A stretch of 64,000 nucleotides of DNA from Pyropia yezoensis (taxonomy: Eukaryota; Rhodophyta; Bangiophyceae; Bangiales; Bangiaceae). This document shows positions 61,247 to 64,000 of this stretch, piece by piece (the first letter of the stretch is position 1; every line of letters begins with the position of its first letter). The DNA is taken from positions 33,086,283-33,150,282 of the forward strand of contig CM020619.1 of NCBI GenBank assembly GCA_009829735.1, in the 5' to 3' direction. The position numbers were made by a program, and so were the translations under genes. The notes beneath the pieces were generated by a model that worked only from the letters and a program-made list of their open reading frames with translations, did no database searches and had not been told where the DNA came from.

Positions 61247-64000
61247 GAGGAAGGATGACCGGGGGGCGCTGGGGTTACCCAAGCAAGCCACCCCGGAGTA
61301 CCGCGGGGAAAGCCCCACGGAGAGCGCGGTTGAGCCGACGCCGCATCAACCCCCGGGTACACCTTCCGGCCCCGACGACACGGCGTCAGGGGATTGATGA
61401 CCAACCTCCAAGGTTGGGAGGAGAGGACGGGAAGCCCCGTCACGTTGAACCAGACAAGGGCCCTGTTCAGGATGCCCGAGCTACACCGGATATCGGTGTA
61501 GGACATGTGTTGTTTACCTTGGAGAACTTCAAGGTATCAGCCACACTGGGGGTTGACCCCCAGTCGACACGATCGTACTACCCTGTACTGGATACAGGGG
61601 CTGGACCCAACCTTATCCGGAAGGATGCCCTCCCGGACAAGTGGCTTCCACGAGTCAGAGTGACTCGGGGACCCACCATCAAGGACGCGAATGGTCGACT
61701 CATTCGTACGACCGCAGCGATGTCGCTGCGGGTTACCATCGGGGATCTCACCACGGAAGTTGACTTCCTGGTATGTGAAACGCTATCGGTGCCCTGCATA
61801 CTGGGGTGCACCTTCATCAACGTTCACGTTGATGCAATCCGGCCAGGCCGGAGGACCGTCGAGCTTCAAGAAGCCGACGGGACGAAGCGAGGACACACGG
61901 CTATCGTCAGGGATCTGACGCTACAAGGAAGCCACGTTAACGTGGCTGAGGTGTACGCAAGCGTCGAGCCGAAGACACTTCGATTGGCCAAGCGAACTTG
62001 CTTTGAGCCGTTGTCAGAGACAGTCCTCCCGGTTAACTGCGACCTCGCAGGCATCTGCAGAGTCCAGTCCAACCTACGGACGTACAAGCGCCATGGGTTG
62101 ACCATGGCCAACGGTCTCATAGACCTCCCAGCAGGAGGGTCGTCCCTCCTAGTGATGGCGAACTATCGCCGTAAGGCAGTCACCCTCCCGAAGGGAACTA
62201 TCCTCGGGATTGCCGAACTCTACGAAGGAGATATCCTTACCCCTGATAAGGAAGGTCAAGTGGAACCACTTGAAGTACTGGCGGTCGCCGAGACCACCGA
62301 GCGACAGCAACCCGATGACGGGAAGCCTAACCCATCGGCGGCTCCGGCGGACCTGCAGCCAAAGGACCAAGAGGCCTTGAAGGCACTGGCCGAGGCTGAC
62401 CTCGACCACCTTCCCCCTTCCGTAGCCGAAGGGGTACGACGGATGCTAAGAAAGCATGACGTTATGTGGACAGGCGGGGCCTTGGGGACCATTGGGGCAG
62501 CCCAACATCGTATAGACCTGGTACCAGGCGCACGACCCGCCCGCTCACAACCGCACCGAGCGGGACCTATGCAACGAGAGATCGTTGATGGAGAAGTGAA
62601 GAGGATGAGTGAAGCTAAGGTGATCCGACCTTCGATGTCGGAATGGGGTGCCCCAGTCGTTATTGTGCCGAAGAAGGATCAAACCCCTCGGTTTTGCATC
62701 GATTATCGACGCCTCAACTTGGTTACCAAGAAGGACTCATACCCTTTACCAAGGATGGATGAATGCATCGACTCCCTGGGGGAGGCTACGGTGTTTACCA
62801 CCATCGACTGCAATGCCGGATACTGGCAGATCCCGGTGGCGGACGAGGATATCCCCAAGACGGCATTCGTCTGTCACAGTGGAGTGTACGAGTTCCTAAG
62901 GATGCCCTTCGGATTGTCCAACGCCCCAGCCACATTCCAGCGGGCTATCGACATCATACTGTCGGGGGTGAAGTGGCGTAACTGCCTAGTGTACCTCGAT
63001 GACGTCATCGTCTTCTCGCGTAACATGGATGACCATGTACAACATGTTGACGAGGTACTCACCCTCTTGAGGAACGCCGGGGTAACCCTGCGTCTGAAGA
63101 AGTGCGCCTTCTTCCAACAGACGGTCGAATATCTGGGCCACCAGATAACCCCTGGTAAACTAGGGGTACTCGAAGCCAATACCCGGGCACTCCGGGATGC
63201 CCGGTTCCCTAACACCCAGACGCAGCTCAAGAGCTTCCTGGGAATGTGCAATGTATACCGACGGTTCGTCAAGGACTTCGCTCGGATAGCTAAACCGTTA
63301 ACGGTTCTTACGAGCAGTACCTTACCCAAGGTACTCCAACCCCCTTCGCCTAGCGAAGAGGAGGCATTCGAGTCGCTGAAGCGAGCCCTACTAGCCCCAC
63401 CCGTCCTTGCGTTACCGCATAGACGGGGTACCTTCGTCATCGATGTCGATGCGTGCGATACACAAGTGGGATGCACCCTGTTACAGGGAGAGACGTTGAT
63501 CGGTTCCGATAACGTTATCCCGGACCTACGTCCGGTAGGGTACTTCAGCCGGACACTCAACCCGGCTGAGCGGAACTATAGTGCCACCGAGCGTGAATGC
63601 CTCGGAGTTATATGGGCAGTGCAACTGCTCCGTCCATACCTGGAGGGCTCCAGGTTCATCGTGAGGTCCGACCACGAACCCCTACGATGGCTCCTCAACC
63701 TTGGTGACAAGGATTCCGATAGCCATGGGAGGCTAGCCCGATGGAGGCTGAAGATGGCCGAGCACGACTACCGCACGGTGTATAAGGCTGGGTCAACCCA
63801 CCACCTCGGAGACGCGTTGTCTCGACTCGACACCCCGAGCGGGGATACCCGCCCGGTGGACGAGGACATCCCGGTGGTACCGGTGTGCATGGTGGGTAAT
63901 GCTACCCAGGGTATGGCTGACCATACCATGGCACACCTTGCGTGCCCATTGACCCTCGCGGACTTCCGCGAGGCACAGGCCAACGACGATGACTGTAGAC
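61240..64000 (+). CDS. pol of the second Ty3/gypsy element (incomplete at 3' end)
   Basis: It is read in the -1 frame after slippage, with ~920 codons visible and no stop. After a basic linker comes the aspartic protease (YPVLDTGAGPNLI, then PCILGCTFI). The reverse transcriptase has EWGAPVVIVPKKDQTPRFC, DYRRLNLVTKKDSYPLPR, MPFGLSNAPATF and the catalytic YLDDVIVFS. RNase H has FVIDVDACDTQVGCTL, ATERECLGVIWA, RSDHEPLRWLLN and HHLGDALSRL. The window ends in the linker before the integrase. All catalytic residues seen are intact, so this copy may be active. Confidence 0.93.

Larger units (their letters stand above)
58499..64000 (+). mobile_element. Ty3/gypsy retrotransposon, 3' part outside the window
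   Basis: Rightward element: a probable 5' LTR, primer binding site, a 728-aa gag with a zinc knuckle, and pol in the -1 frame with protease, RT and RNase H, open to the window edge. Integrase and the 3' LTR are not seen. It is unrelated in sequence to the chromovirus at 29470-37038 (longer gag, different protease, DTGA rather than DDGS). All visible coding parts are intact. Confidence 0.9.

Overview
This is nuclear DNA from a very GC-rich, intron-poor eukaryote. Long runs of C or G, proline, glycine and alanine-rich low complexity, and false ORFs on both strands fill most of the space between genes. The best guess is a bangiophyte red alga of the Porphyra/Pyropia type. The reasons are the high GC, mostly single-exon genes with an occasional short GT-AG intron, a Ycf21/DUF98-type gene, and two tRNA-Ser genes with a 12-nt insertion in the T loop, a tRNA architecture best known from unicellular red algae. 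The taxon is an inference.

Layout. 1-26,000 is a host gene region: a truncated RPM1-interacting-protein-13-like gene (-), a Ycf21/DUF98 chorismate-lyase-like gene (+, frame broken at a C13 run), a proline-rich type I membrane protein (-), a multi-pass membrane protein (-), a small possible membrane protein (-), a two-exon CPA1 Na+/H+ antiporter (-), a coiled-coil/BAR-like protein with an RS tail (+), and a Sir2 deacylase (-). 26,700-26,805 holds the first tRNA-Ser(CGA). 29,470-37,038 is a complete chromodomain Ty3/gypsy LTR retrotransposon (-), with 921-bp LTRs that differ at one base and a CAAGA target duplication. It sits inside a host gene and carries an extra zinc-finger ORF between its 5' LTR and gag. 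38,250-44,700 has a C59 tract, an IS630/Tc1-mariner-type transposase (-) and the second tRNA-Ser(CGA). 44,700-58,500 returns to host genes: a type I metacaspase (-), a glycine-rich protein (-), an oligopeptidase B fragment (-), several tandem arrays, a GIY-YIG nuclease-like gene (+) and a TPR plus J-domain membrane protein (-). 58,500 to the end is a second Ty3/gypsy element (+), cut off by the window edge in pol.

The genes do not form one pathway. The strongest unusual signals are the two tRNA-Ser genes with divergent T-loop insertions whose flanks fit bulge-helix-bulge splicing, canonical -1 slippery heptamers at the gag/pol overlap of both unrelated retroelements, and a host-like zinc-finger ORF carried by a very young retroelement that is already broken in gag and pol. 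Several host genes are broken by one base at or near homopolymers, so assembly error must be excluded before calling any of them pseudogenes.
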